Below are positions 24,425 through 35,740 of a stretch of DNA of 64,000 nt, piece after piece (the first letter of the stretch is position 1; the number at the start of each line of letters is the position of its first letter). The DNA is from Certhia americana (taxonomy: Eukaryota > Chordata > Aves > Passeriformes > Certhiidae): contig JAGMWU010000036.1 of NCBI GenBank assembly GCA_018697195.1, forward strand, positions 1,248,471 through 1,312,470. The letters run 5' to 3'. The notes under the pieces are model-generated. The model was not told the DNA's origin, made no database searches, and was given only the letters and a program-made list of their open reading frames with translations. Position numbers and translations under genes: made by a program.

Positions 24425-24700
24425 AGTGGGCTGACAGATGTTAACACACAATCAGTGTCTCAGGAGAGAGGAATTAAAGCCACACTGGACCCTTCGAAGA
24501 CACACATTAGTGTCAGAAATTTCTAATCAATCAACTGGGAGCCTCCTGGGGTCAGAAGCCTCTTTGAAATTCAAATGGAGAATGGCTCCTAATGGGTTTT
24601 ATTTTGATTGCTATAAATTGATTAGCGTTAAGATAAACAAGTTTTGTTTCTTTCTGAAAGCTCTAAATATGCTCTGGGGGAGGAGGAGCAGTGGAGTCTG
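24425..24700. promoter_or_regulatory. Candidate conserved AT-rich block, intron 3
   Basis: Repeat-free sequence with several TAAT/ATTA cores ('tttctaatcaatcaactggg', 'aaattgattagcgttaagat') and a GATA-like site in 'gttaagataaac'. The composition differs sharply from the flanking GC-rich, CR1-bearing DNA. Confidence 0.33.
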
Positions 24701-24792
24701 ATTGCTTCCCATCAGGACGTCCCCTCTCAGCTCCCACCCATCACCAGTTTGCACAGCCACAGGAGACACCTTTTCCCTCCAGAGCTGCCTAA

Positions 24793-24886
24793 AACACAGC
24801 ATGGTTTGGGATTGGAAGGGACCTTAAATCTCACCTTGTTCCACTCAGTGCCATGGGCAGGGATGCCCTCAAGTAGCCCAGGGTGC
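24793..24886 (-). mobile_element. CR1 LINE 3' end, short
   Basis: Antisense CR1 end recognised by 'catggtttgggattggaagg' and 'gaccttaaatctcaccttg', then 'gccatgggcagggatgcc'. Confidence 0.78.
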
Positions 24887-25384
24887 TGATGTTGGATAGA
24901 TCATCCAAAGAGTTTCTTGTGGTGCTGGAGTAGGATACAGGTTGGAGAAGGTGTGAGCACCCTCCTGTGTTTTTCACGGTGAGATGTGAAGGTGCAGCTT
25001 GGTTCTGGGTGTGTGGTGGGGATGTGCAAGGTTTGGAGGCTGGTGCAGCCCAGCAGCTGGAATATCTTTGGGAGATACTCCATTACAGCTGCATTTCCAC
25101 TGGGTGACAGCTCAGCACTCAACCCAGTAACTGTCACCAGGCACAGGAGCACTCTCTTGTCCCCAGGACCCTGCTAGAGGCTGTGTGGGGCAGGCAGGCC
25201 CTGTGGCTGGGGTGATGCCAGGCAGCCAAAGAGTTCACAGGGGGCTGAAGGCAGTAGGCTGGGGGTGCAGGGGGGTGGATGGTACCCAAGGCTAATGCTG
25301 CACTAGGAGTAGGAGCAGCCCAAGAGCTATTGGAGGGCACCCTTGGCCTCTTCTGTGCCCCTGCACCCCTGTGTGAGCTCCCTT

Positions 25385-25672
25385 CAGCCTCTGTGTTATC
25401 CCTACAGCCTCTGTGTTATCCCTACACCCCTCTGTGTGTTATCCCTACAACCCTCTGTGTGTCATCCCTACGCCCCTCTGTGTGTTATCCCTACAACCCT
25501 CTATGTTATCCCTACACCCCTCTGTGTGTTATCCCTACACCCCTTTGGGTTATCCCTACACCCCTCTGTGTGTTATCCCTACACCCCTCTGTGTGTTATC
25601 CCTACACCCCTCTGTATGTTATCCCTACACCCCAGGTATATTATGTGTGTTATCCCTACAGTCTCTGCTCCC
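25385..25672. repeat. 23-bp minisatellite, about 12 copies
   Basis: The unit is ttatccctacacccctctgtg plus tg. Starts fall at 25396, 25416, 25439, 25462, 25485, 25506, 25529, 25550, 25573, 25596, 25619 and 25650. Spacing is 23 bp with occasional 20-21 and one 31. To the right the pattern decays. Confidence 0.93.
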
Positions 25673-26170
25673 TACACCGTGCGTGCTCTCTTTACCCCTG
25701 TGTGTGCTCCCTTTGGGCTCCTGGAGAGCCCTACAGCCTGTCTGTGCTCTCTGCCATCTGTGTGTGCTTCCCATTCCCCTCTCTGTCCTTCCTACAACCC
25801 CTGGATGTTCCCCATCCAGCCCTGCTGTGCTCCACACAGTCACTGTGTGGGCTCTCTACAACCAGGTGTGGAGTTCCTACAATCACATGTAGTGTTCTTA
25901 CAAGTGTGTGGGAGTTCCTACAACCGTGTGTGGAGTTCCTGCAAGCATGTGAGGAGTTCCTGGAGTGTGTGCTCTCTGCAGATCCCTGTAAGCTTTGTGT
26001 CCCCTGGAACCCTCTGCCTGCCTGAAGCTCCTCCTGTGTTTTGGTTCTTGCAGCCCTCGTGTGCTCTGTACATCCCATGTGTTCTCCCAGCAGTTTCTGT
26101 GCATGTTCCCTAGAACCAGGCTGTACTCCCTGGAGCACCAGGTATGCTCCCCACAGTCCTGAGTGTTCCC
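25673..26170. repeat. Degenerate continuation of the minisatellite
   Basis: Related wording such as 'ctccctacaccgtgcgtgct' and 'ggagttcctacaaccgtgtg' recurs irregularly at roughly 25-bp steps, especially at 25864-25970. It looks like older, diverged repeats of the same origin. Long open frames across it on both strands are repeat-driven. Confidence 0.6.
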
Positions 26171-26247
26171 TACCAAGGATCTCAATGGTATTCCAATGTC
26201 CTTTCCAATGTCCTCCTCTTTATGTCCCAACTCTGGCCACAATGGTG

Positions 26248-26702
26248 GGATGGGAGCGTGTCCAGAGAAGGAAACAGAGTGAGGAAGGGTGCAAAGCACC
26301 AGGAGCAGCTGGCGGAGCTTGGAAAGGGGCTCAACCTGGAGAAAAGGAGCCTCAGGGGGGACCTTCTGGCTCTGCACAACTCGCTGACAGGAGGGCTCAG
26401 CCAGGTGGGGTTTGGGCTCTGCTCCCAGGGAACAGGGACAGGAGGAGAGGAAATGGCCTCGAACTGTTCTGGGGGAAATCCAGGCTGGATATTGGAAAAA
26501 TTCCTTCATGAAAAGGTGATCATGCATTGGCACAGGCTGCCCAGGGCAGTGGTGGAATCACCACCACTGGAAGTGTTCAAAAACCATGTGGGTAGGGCAC
26601 TTGGGGACATGGGTTCGTGGTGAACACAGCAGATCTAGGCTGACAGTTAGACTCAGTGATCTTAGAGGGCTTTTCCAACCTGAACAATTCCACAATTCTA
26701 TC
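26248..26702 (+). mobile_element. CR1 LINE 3' fragment (about 455 bp)
   Basis: Sense CR1 with 'gtgtccagagaaggaaacag', 'cctggagaaaaggagcctca', 'ggctggatattggaaaaat' and the tail 'gatcttagagggcttttcc'. It separates the 23-bp minisatellite and its degenerate flank from the 18/21/24-bp array. Confidence 0.9.
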
Positions 26703-26944
26703 TCCTAGTACCTTTTCAAGGTTTAGGACGAGGAAAAACAAGGTCTGTCCATTCTGTGGAAGTCAGTGGGTGCCAGTTTTCGGGAGTGCTGTGGGTGGAT
26801 GCTGGGCAGCACTGAGCTTCCTGACAGTGACACGGGGGATGGTGCCCATGAGGGACATGACCAGTGCTCATACAGGGTGCTGGGGTGTCCATGGTGGTGG
26901 GGTACAGGGTGGGGACAGCACATTGGTGGCTGTGTCTCTGTGCT

Positions 26945-27290
26945 GGGTGGTGGTGAGGGTCTGTCTGTTGATGGTGGTGAGAGTCCTGCTGTTGGTGGTG
27001 AGGGTCTCAGTGGTGGTGAGGGTCTCTCTGTTGGTGGTGGTGAGGGTTTTACTGGTTGTGGTGGTGAGGGTCTCTCCATTGATGGTGGTGAGGGTCCTGC
27101 TGTAGGTGGTGAGGGTCTCACTGGTTCTGGTGGTGAGGGTCTCTCCATTGATGGTGGTGAGGGTCTCACTGGTTGTGGCAGTGAGGGTCTCTCTGTTGGC
27201 AATGGTGAGGGTCCTGCTGTCGGTGGTGAGGGTCTCAGTGGCGGTGAGGGTGACACTGTTGTTGGTGACAGTGTCTCTGCAGGGTGGTGA
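26945..27290. repeat. GGTGAGGGT minisatellite with 18/21/24-bp units
   Basis: About 15 units, each beginning ggtgagggtct or a close variant, with lengths of 18, 21 or 24 bp in mixed order. Because every unit is a multiple of three, several frames on both strands stay open for 100-230 residues (Gly/Glu-rich on +, Thr- or Pro/Ser-rich on -). The array is G-rich on the + strand. No splice or family evidence supports translation. Confidence 0.92.
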
Positions 27291-27354
27291 CAAGGCAGGA
27301 TGTGCCCCCAGAGGAGGTGACCGAGTGATCCCGTGTACTCTGCTGCACATGAAG

Positions 27355-27525
27355 CCCAGGAGATCAGCAGTTCATATTTCTGTACTGAACAGGGAGCTGA
27401 CATTAATGAACAGCTAATTAACATCACAGGGCTTGATGGTTGCAGTGTCAGCGTCCCTAATTAGTCTCGCACTAATCTGCTTTAATTAACTGTCCCTGTC
27501 ACGGTTTTAATTTAATTTTCAGCTC
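27355..27525. promoter_or_regulatory. Candidate homeodomain-site cluster, intron 3
   Basis: Within about 120 bp lie ATTAAT (27402), TAATTA (27415), the perfect palindrome CTAATTAG (27457-27464), TAAT (27473), TTAATTAA (27482-27489) and two more in 'ggttttaatttaattttc'. It is the densest such cluster in the window. The unit-repeat array ends just to its left, and no repeat is visible inside it. Confidence 0.4.
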
Positions 27526-27869
27526 TAGACCAGAGAGAGCAGTCCTGGGAGCATCTGGGTTCCAGTACCATGGCACTGCCTGTGTTGGGATGGACTGGAG
27601 GGCAGTGGTGGCCGGCACAGGGGGCCCTGCTGTGCTCTGTGTGCTGGTGCTTCCCAGGGATGAGCCCCAGGGATGTCCCCAGGGCACAGCCCAGCGTGTG
27701 CCCCCATGGGCAGGCTGAGGGGCACACTGGGAGCTGTCTGCAGCCCTGCCCTGCTGCTGGTTTGTGCTTGCAGCATGTTCTGTGGTGTGATCCCTGCTCT
27801 GGGGCACAGGGGTTCCCTGGCAAAGCTGTACCTGCTTGGATTTTCTCATTGCCTGGAGGGACCAGGTAG

Positions 27870-28170
27870 AGAATCATAGAGTGGTTTGGGTTGGAAGGAA
27901 CCTTAAAGATCATCCAGTCCCACCCCTGCCATGGTCAGGGACACATTTCACGATCCCATCCAACCTGGCCTTGGACACTCCCAGGGATCCAGGGGCAGCC
28001 ACAGCTTCTCCGGGCATCCTGTGCCAGGGCCTCATCACCTCGCAGGGAAGAATTCCTTTCTAATATCCCATCCATCCCTGTCCTCTGGCAGTGGGAAGCC
28101 ATTCCCTGTGTCCTGTCCCTTTGTCCCTTGTCGCAGGTCCTTCTCTTTGTTCCCCTTCCCCAACTCTCCC
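27870..28170 (-). mobile_element. CR1 LINE 3' fragment
   Basis: Well-preserved antisense CR1. It opens 'gaatcatagagtggtttggg', continues 'cttaaagatcatccagtccc' and 'ggccttggacactcccaggg', and runs to the 'ccctttgtcccttgtcgc' region. Confidence 0.92.
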
Positions 28171-28390
28171 ATTCTTTCCTCATAGAGGAGCCCAAAAGCA
28201 GGGATGTCAGCATTGTGTGGGGTCTCCTTGAGACAGAGACACAAGGAGTTTTCACTGCTCCATGCTTGGCCAGCAGGGGTGGAGGGCCCATGGCTCTCAT
28301 GATGCCACTGGGCACCTTCATTTGGCTTCCAGCATCTCTGTATCAGGAACTCCAGCTGAGGACTTCTGGCTTTAAGTGAAAGAGAAGAGG

Positions 28391-28610
28391 TTTAAATTAG
28401 AAATTCTCTCCTGTTAGGGTGGGCAGGCCCTGGCTCAGGGTGGCCCAGAGAAGCTGTGGCTGCCCCTGGATCCCTGGAAGTGTGCAAGGCCAGGTTGGAC
28501 AGGACTTGGAGCAGCCTGGAATAGTGGAAGGTGTCTCTGCCCATGGCAGGAGGTGGAAAGTGATGATCATTAAGGTCCCTTTGAACCCAAACAAATCCGG
28601 GATTCTGTGA
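28391..28610 (+). mobile_element. CR1 LINE 3' fragment
   Basis: Sense CR1 ending 'cattaaggtccctttgaacc' and 'gggattctgtga'. Upstream it has 'ggatccctggaagtgtgcaa' and 'gcccatggcaggaggtgg'. It sits 220 bp from the antisense copy at 27870-28170, so the pair could form an inverted-repeat stem in the transcript. Confidence 0.9.
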
Positions 28611-29111
28611 GTTTTCTCCACTTTTTTGGTATCTCCTGGCAGAGGAGATCCATCCATACGTCGTGCTAGACCAGCCAGAGAGTGAGAGCAGGGCCAGCAG
28701 GGCTGGAGGACAGCCTGAGGGAGCAGAACAGTCTCCACATCCCATCCCACCGTGATGATCCCAAAGGTTGCTGAGATCCTTGTGTGGAAGGACAGCAGGG
28801 AACCAGCTGGGGGAACACTTAACCATGTTTTGCTGTGGGAGCAGGTGAAATCACAGGAGCAAAAGCAGTGGCCTGAGGTACCTCAGAGAGGAGAAATCAC
28901 AAGGTAGGAAGAGTCAAAGCACCCTAAAGATGCTGGAGGAGCTTGTGTTTAGTCCTGGGAGAATTGCTGATGACAAAACAGAGTCTCTTGGTCCCTTGTC
29001 CTGCCAAGAAGGGCTCTGCCTGCAGTCAGTCTGTGTGTCCTTGCCCATGACATTGCCTTTCTGTGGAAACCCAGGCTCTGCAGAATTGCAGATGGACCCA
29101 AAAGATGCAGG

Positions 29112-29415
29112 AGCAGGTTGGAAGAGTCTTATAAGACCATTGGGTCCAACTATTAATGCGGGGCTGCCAGGTCCACCACTAAATCCTGTCCTGAGCACCA
29201 TATCTGAACCTCCCAGGCAATGTGAATCCACCGCTACCCAGGGTAGCCTGGTCCAGTACCCTTTCCGAGAAAAAATTTTTCCCAATATCCAACCTAAACC
29301 TTCCTTGGCATGACTTGATGCCATTTCCTCTTGTCCCATCCCTTGTTACTGGGAGAAGAGTCCAATCCCTACCTCACAACCACCTCCTTACATGCAGTTG
29401 TTGAGAACAGAGAGG
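29112..29415 (-). mobile_element. CR1 LINE 3' fragment, diverged
   Basis: Antisense CR1 of an older-looking subfamily: 'gcaggttggaagagtcttat', 'gggtagcctggtccagtacc', 'cccaatatccaacctaaacc' and 'cttcctcttgtccc'-like wording. It resembles the copy at 36201. Confidence 0.76.
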
Positions 29416-30217
29416 TCCTCCCCTACTAATAAGGCAATTCCTTGTTAACATCCTTGTGCTGCAGCATGATCCTGCTGGGATGAAAGATAAGGATGTGTCA
29501 GGTTGGGGAATTTCAGGGGTTTGCACTCTGCTGGTGAGGATTACAGCAGGAGAAGGCTGGGATATGCATCCCATGCTCCAGCCTCGCTCTGCTCTCCTCT
29601 CTCTGCTCCAGTCCTACATCCTTCATCAGTAAGAGCTAAAATCTTCCCAAGCAGGAGTGTCTCCCCACAGACCTTATCGGGGCTGGGTTAATCTGTATGA
29701 GCAAGTGGGGCCTTGCAAACAGGAGCTGGCACTTGGCAGTGTCCCAGGGTGCTGCGCAGTGCTGGGCTTGGCTTGCCCGTCTGGATTAGCAGGGCTCTGC
29801 CATCTGTCCTGCTCCCAGCTCCACCTGGAACTGCTCCAGGAGCCTCGTGCTTTGAAGAAAACCCTTCTCCGACTGCCACCCCTTTTCCAAACGTCCCAGC
29901 TGCTTCCCACCGAGGCAGCATGGCTGCATTCCCCTTCTCCTCTGCAGAGAGGGGAAATTCTGGTGTCAGCCCCAGCAGTGCCTTGGGCTTTGGGAGTGGC
30001 TAACCTTGGGGAAAGGCAGTGAAGATCCCTGGAGGATTGCTGGGACCCCTCGTAGCCAAGTGAGCTTGATGCTTGGGCAGTGTGAGGATTAAGCCCAAGT
30101 CTCTCTGTGTTTTCATATGGCTGCAGAGGGAAATTGTTGATTCTCCCACACTGCATGTGCGAGTTCTCACATCACATCCAGGCCTGACCCAAGGTGTTGG
30201 GCATTCTCTGCCTTCAA

Positions 30218-30720
30218 AGGATCCCAAAATGGTTTGGGTAGGAAAGCACCTTAAAGCTCCTTTCATTCAAACCCCTGCCATGGGCAGGGACAGTTTCCAC
30301 TATCCCAGGTTGCTCCAAACCCCATCCAACCTGGCCTTGGACACTGACAGGGATCCAGGGACAAACTTCTCTGGGCAAGCTGTGCCTGGGCCTCCCCCAC
30401 CCTCACAGGGAAGAATTCCTTCTCAATATCCCATCTGACCCTGCCCTCTGGCAGTGAGAAGCCATTCCCTCTCCTGTTCCTCACTACCAAGTCCCTCTCC
30501 AGCTCTCCTGGTTTCCCTTTAGACCCTGGAACGGGGTCTAAGTTCTCCCCAGAGCCTTCTCTTCTCCAGGTGAACCCCTCCAACTCTCCCAGCCTGGCTC
30601 CAGAGCAGAGGGGCTCCAGCCTTTGGATTTACTCCAGAAGCTCCACATCCTTCCTGTGCTGAGGACCCCAGGGCCAGAGGCAGCATTTATTGGGGGTATC
30701 ACCAGAGCAGAGTGGAGGGT
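30218..30720 (-). mobile_element. CR1 LINE 3' fragment (about 500 bp) with acceptor-like site
   Basis: Antisense CR1 from 'aaatggtttgggtaggaaag' through 'ccttggacactgacagggat' to the 'ccacatccttcctgtgctg' region. On the gene strand it carries 'agccttctcttctccag' ending at 30569, which looks like a 3' splice site. Confidence 0.9.
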
Positions 30721-31179
30721 TCTGTCCATCTGAGATCCATTGCTGCAGCTCCATGCTGTTTCCTTCACACTCAGCCTGTTCTCTGCAGGTCTCCTTGCTG
30801 TTTCCCATCCTGCTTTCTCTGGGACACACAATGCCAAGCACCACCTTGTGCAGAACGGGGCTCGGAGGATGCTCTGAGTGTCTGAGCCCGCTCTGCAGAG
30901 CAAAATAATACCAAGAAAATGTATCAGGGGACTTTACTTCAAGTCCCTTGTTCCACTTTCCACTCCTGGCAGTGGTGCCATCACCTTGGCCAGGAGAGCT
31001 GAGCACCTCCTGACTTGGAGATCCTTTGGCATGGTGTGATCCACGTGTCTGCTTCCCCAGAATGGCCTCATGGCACCGGATTTCATAAACACCAGCAGCT
31101 GCATCACAGAGCTTCCTTGGCTGAGCCTTAAAGCTCTTGGGTCCCAGTTATCTAATCCTGCTCTGGGAGCCCATAGCTG

Positions 31180-31700
31180 ATATTCCTCCTACTTCAGGAG
31201 GAATGGAAAATTTTAGGGAAGTGTTGGTTATGAAACAATCCCTCTCTATGCACACACACTGTGATTAAATATCCCTTTCCCTCTGTGGCATAGTGGATGA
31301 TTTTTCCATATTTGGGGGACAGGGCCATCTCTTGGCTGTGGCTTCATTTTTCTTGTGTTCTTGATTTCCATCTTGTTGCTGTTAATCTTAAGGGCCCTCT
31401 TCTTTCCACTGCTTTTACCAACTGCTGTATTTCCTACTGGCTAATTTAAAGCCACTGCTGCCAGTTCATGACTTTTTAAGAAGCATTTTTACTCCTTCAC
31501 TGTCATTTCTGGTTCAGAATTAATTTTTATTGTGAAAACACTAATTGCCTTTCTCCTGTGGGGCACCAGCAACTTTATTTGAGGCTATTTTGGTTATTCT
31601 TCACAATGATTCATTTGTACTCTCTGTCCTTGATGGCCTTGTTGGTATCTCTGGGAACCCACCAGTTCCTTGCTCATGCCTGGGCTGAACAAGCCAGCCC
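31180..31700. other. AT-rich stretch, possibly an old repeat, unassigned
   Basis: AT-rich block, poor in CpG, unlike the GC-rich DNA on either side. Its texture is like that of the two old LINE fragments. I could not find a recognisable reverse-transcriptase motif in any frame, so it is not assigned to a family. Confidence 0.3.
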
Positions 31701-32657
31701 TGGAGTGCAGCGGGAGAGCCCTGGAAATCTGGGAAGCAGGGAAAACCCTGATTTACAGGGAGTTACTTCTCACAGAGGCAGGGACTGGGTTCTACCTTCA
31801 CATGGCTGACACCAGCCAGCACCTCCCAACCTTCTCTTTGAGCCACCTCACATCTTTTCTGTTCCAGGTTCCTTGCACTGCCTTCCAGTGGGAGTAGTGA
31901 AGTCTGGGAGTTTAGGAGTAGGAAATCTGGTGGAAGAAAGCTTTCAGATGTTGAAGGTGCATTTTGATGGATACAGGCAAAACCCACCCAAATAATGGGA
32001 ATTATGAGCTGTTGAAAATTGCCTCTTCCCATCTGTTTTCCGGCATGCTCGGCTCTCAGATCCCTCCACTGAGCACTGCTCCTGATGGATTTAGAGAGAT
32101 AATTATTTGCTGCTGCTTTTCCCTCATCAGAGCATCCTTTTAGAGAAAGTTATCAGTGGAATGGGGGCCTGGGGACCAAGGGCTCAGCCTCCTCCCTCTG
32201 ATGTTGATCCCTCACAGCCCTCAGTGCTGCACAAGCATTACAACCCAATGACACATGGAGTTCAGAGGGAATGTAGACAGTGGGAATTGCTCCTGGGTGT
32301 TTGTTCAGCCAGGAATTGTGGCAGTCATTACACTCGTGCAACACAGGGAGGCTTTATAAAAGATTTCTTAGGAAATAATGTCTCAAATCCCTACTTTAGC
32401 TTTCTTTACATGCACGTCCCTGGCACAGAGTGATCTTGATATGGCCACAGTGGTGGTTCTCATGTGCAGGGTGGTTCTCAGGCACAGGATGGTTCAAGCT
32501 GCTCTTTGGGAAGAGTTGCAGGTGACAGTGGTTTTCTCAGACTTCATTGTACAGCCCCACATCGTATTTCCTGTTTTCTGTCCAGAATGCATGTGCTGAT
32601 TACATTTTTTGTAATTTGTCTTCCTTCCTTGGACTTCTTTGGTCAAGGGAAGTCTCA

Positions 32658-33010
32658 TGAAGAGAGGCAGAGGGAGCTGGAAGGGCTCAGCCTGAAGAAA
32701 AGGAGGTTTTGGGGGGACCTTCTTACTCTCCACAACTCCCTGACAGGAGGGTGCAGCCAGGTGGGAATCAGGCTCTGCTCCCAGGGAATAAGGGACAAGG
32801 AAATGGCCTCAAGCTGTGCCAGGGAAGGTTTAGGCTGGATATTAGGGAAAACTTCACAGAAAGGGTGATCAGACATTGGCACAGGCTGCCCAAGGCAGTG
32901 GTGGAATCACTAATCCCTGGAATTGTTCAATGAATCTGTGGCTGTGGCACTTGGTGGCAGCCCTGGCAGTGCTGGGCACTTGAACTCAAGGATTTTCCAG
33001 CCTTAATGAT
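32658..33010 (+). mobile_element. CR1 LINE 3' fragment
   Basis: Sense CR1 with 'cctgaagaaaaggaggtttt', 'ctctgctcccagggaataag', 'ggctggatattagggaaaac' and a shortened tail 'ggattttccagccttaatg'. Confidence 0.87.
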
Positions 33011-35241
33011 CCCAGCCAGGAGGGGCCTGTTTCATTGGAGTCCCAGGTTTTTTGACAGATTGGGTGCCTGCAGACACAGTGATTTTGGGTTATCCTTGCT
33101 GTTCACTTTACAAGAACAGTGTTCCAACTTCAGCTCACTGCTGGATGGAGCTGCTTCAGCTCCGCTTGCTGAGGAATGCCTGAAAACGTCTGAGCACCAG
33201 GAGTGTGGCTGTTGGGATGTGAGGGAATCTGAGGTGGCAGGGACAGATGGAATTGTGGAGTGGAGCTGGAGTCACAGGCTGGCACTGCAGTCCCTGAGCC
33301 AGGGTGGTGACAGCAGCGAGGGGCTCCGTTGTGGGAAAGGGACAATCACTTCAACTGGGATTACTTTAGCAAAGGGAAAAGTGATTTTTTCCCCCAGTCT
33401 GCTCCTACAAACAATTCCTGGACGTTGAGAAGTGGAAGCTCAGTTGGTTGTAGGCAGCTGGAGTGACAAAAGCAGCTCAGTTCCAGGGAGCTGAAGTGAC
33501 TGTCCCTGAGGATGTGGCTCCCTGTGCTTCTGCTCCCTCCATCCAGTACCTGACCTCCCTTATGGTGAAAAACGTTCTTGTGCCAAGCTGGAATTTTCTA
33601 TGTGCCAGCTAGAGTCTTGCCCTCCTTCTGAGGTCTGGCAACACCTTCCTTACACCCTGCAGGTAGCAGCAAGGTCTCTCCTTTGCTTTCTTCTTTCCAG
33701 GCTCACATCCATCCTCAGCCTCTCCTTGTCCACTGTGTGCTCCAGCATCCTGGTGGCCTTCCCTGCAGTTCTTTCATGTACTGGGGATCCCAAACAGGAA
33801 CAGCTCTTCATTGCCAGTACACTTGGGAGCTTTTTTTGGAGGAAGGTTTATTCTGCTTGGGTTTTGCCTTTCAAAGACCTCATTCAGGGCATTTTGGGAA
33901 GCACAGGGGAACCATGTATGCCCCTCCCAGGCCAGGCTACCTTCCCAAAGCTTCTCTACTCACTTCAGGCCAGGAAGGAAAGGTTCTGTGCAGCTCCCCC
34001 AGTGACTTTACCCACCATAATGGCCCATTTTTAATCACCCTTCTGCCAGTTCCACTCAGCACTGAGGGCTGACACAGAGCAGTGTTGTCATCTGGAAAGT
34101 GGCTGCTGGCACCAAACCAACTGGCACTTTGAACTTGTCCCAACTGGGTGCTAAGCAGCACTAAAATGTGATGATTAAACATGCTCACTCCCATTCCCAG
34201 GGTTCTTGGCCATCCCCAGCTCCACCTAGAAAAGCTGCTTGTGCCCTGGGAAGGACATCTAGAGGGGTTCTGCCAGAGATGGGGAGGGGAGTGTGGGGTG
34301 GGAGGGCTGCTGGTGCTGGGGGAAGCCAAGGCAGAGCAGTTTCAGAATAGTGCCTTTGGCTGCACGTTGGATTGGGGCCACTGGGGATTCCTTCATAGAC
34401 CCCATCTCAGGTTCTGAAACTGCCCCTCCAACATCTGAGACAAGGGAGTGGTGACAGGACAGGTAACATTGTGCAGATGCACTTGCAGGACCTGGAGGGG
34501 GAGGCACAAATCTGTCCCAGGTCTGATCCTGGCTCTGTTTAGACCTGCAATGTTCAGACACTGCCTGGTCCATGTCTGCTCTGGTGTCCCCAGCCTCTCT
34601 GGGCCAGGGGGTGCTGTGGCTGTCCCCAGAGCCCCCACAATGTTGGGGTGTGACTCCAGATTGGCACCAGGACCAAGAGGGCTGGGGACAGTTGGAGGGC
34701 TCTTGTCCAGGAAAAGCTTCCTTTTTGCTTTCCTGTTTCCTTTAGGATTAAAGTCATTCTTGGGCTGGAAACATGGAATGCTAGTCAAGTTTATGAGGGC
34801 TTTTAGAGAGGCTTTTAGAAAGAACATCCTATCCCTTCTTTTATAGGGCTGAGATAAGATTATCTTTTTTTTAACACCAATTAAAGTAGGAAGGGTTTAT
34901 AGGATTAGGGGTTTTCCATCAGTGCAACTTTGATGGACCTCTTGCCTGCTTGGTTTGTTCCTTTCCCTGCATTAAATCCTTGGGAAGTGTTCCTGTAATG
35001 GTTAACATTGCCTCCCTCCCAAGGCAAAGCTCTCCTAGGCAGAAGCTTTGGGAAACAATAAAATAAGACCAAACAAAGAAACTAAATGAGAAAGTCCTAA
35101 ATTCTTCAGGAGACCTCTTGGAGAAAGCTGGCTCAGAGTAGTCGCTGTGTGAGTTTGCAGTGCTTCAGTGTTTACATCAGGAGAAAAGGGATGTGCTGCT
35201 GGCCTGAGCAGAATGTTTAAAATAAGAATAAAAAATTGTAG

Positions 35242-35740
35242 CCTCCCAGAATTGTTTGGGAGCTTAAAGCTTATCCCATTCCACCCCTGCCATGGGCAGG
35301 GACACCTTCCACTATCCTAGGTTGCTCCAAGCCCCATCCACCCTGGCCTTGGACACTTCCAGGGATCCAGGGGCAGCCACAGCTGCTCTGGGCACCCTGT
35401 GCCAGGGCCTGCCCACCCTCACAGGCAAGAATTCCTTCCCAATATCCTATCTGACTCTGCTCTTAGGCAGTGGGAAGCCGTTCCCTGTGTCCTGTCCCTC
35501 CATCCCTTGTCCCCAGTCCCTCTCCAGCTCTCTTGGAGCCCTTTAAACCCTGGAAGGGGCTCTGAGGTCTCTCTGGAGCCTTCTCTTCTCCAAGTGCACA
35601 CCCCCAGCTCTCCCAGCATGGCTCTAGAGGGGCTTCAGGCCTCAGAGTTTCTCCGTGGCTTTTTCTGAACTCACTCCAGCAGCTCCCTCCTTTGCTGGGA
35701 CCCCAGAGATGAAAGCAGTGCCCCTGGACTCCCCTGCTCC
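35242..35740 (-). mobile_element. CR1 LINE 3' fragment (about 500 bp)
   Basis: Antisense CR1. It starts with a decayed terminus near 35242, then gives 'ccatgggcagggacacc', 'ccttggacacttccagggat' and 'gagccttctcttctccaag'. It is the same length class as the copy at 30218. Confidence 0.9.

Noticed and set aside
25279..26113. 248- and 256-residue open frames rich in CVIPTPLCVLSL-type repeats
   Set aside because: Translation of the 23-bp minisatellite in different frames. No conserved protein pattern.
26723..27427. 234-, 174-, 160- and 149-residue open frames, Pro/Ser-, Gly/Glu- or Thr-rich
   Set aside because: All lie across the triplet-unit minisatellite and exist on both strands at once. This is repeat periodicity, not a gene.
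31180..31700. Third ancient LINE fragment
   Set aside because: The texture is similar to the two recognised fragments, but no reverse-transcriptase motif could be found in any frame, so it is left unassigned.
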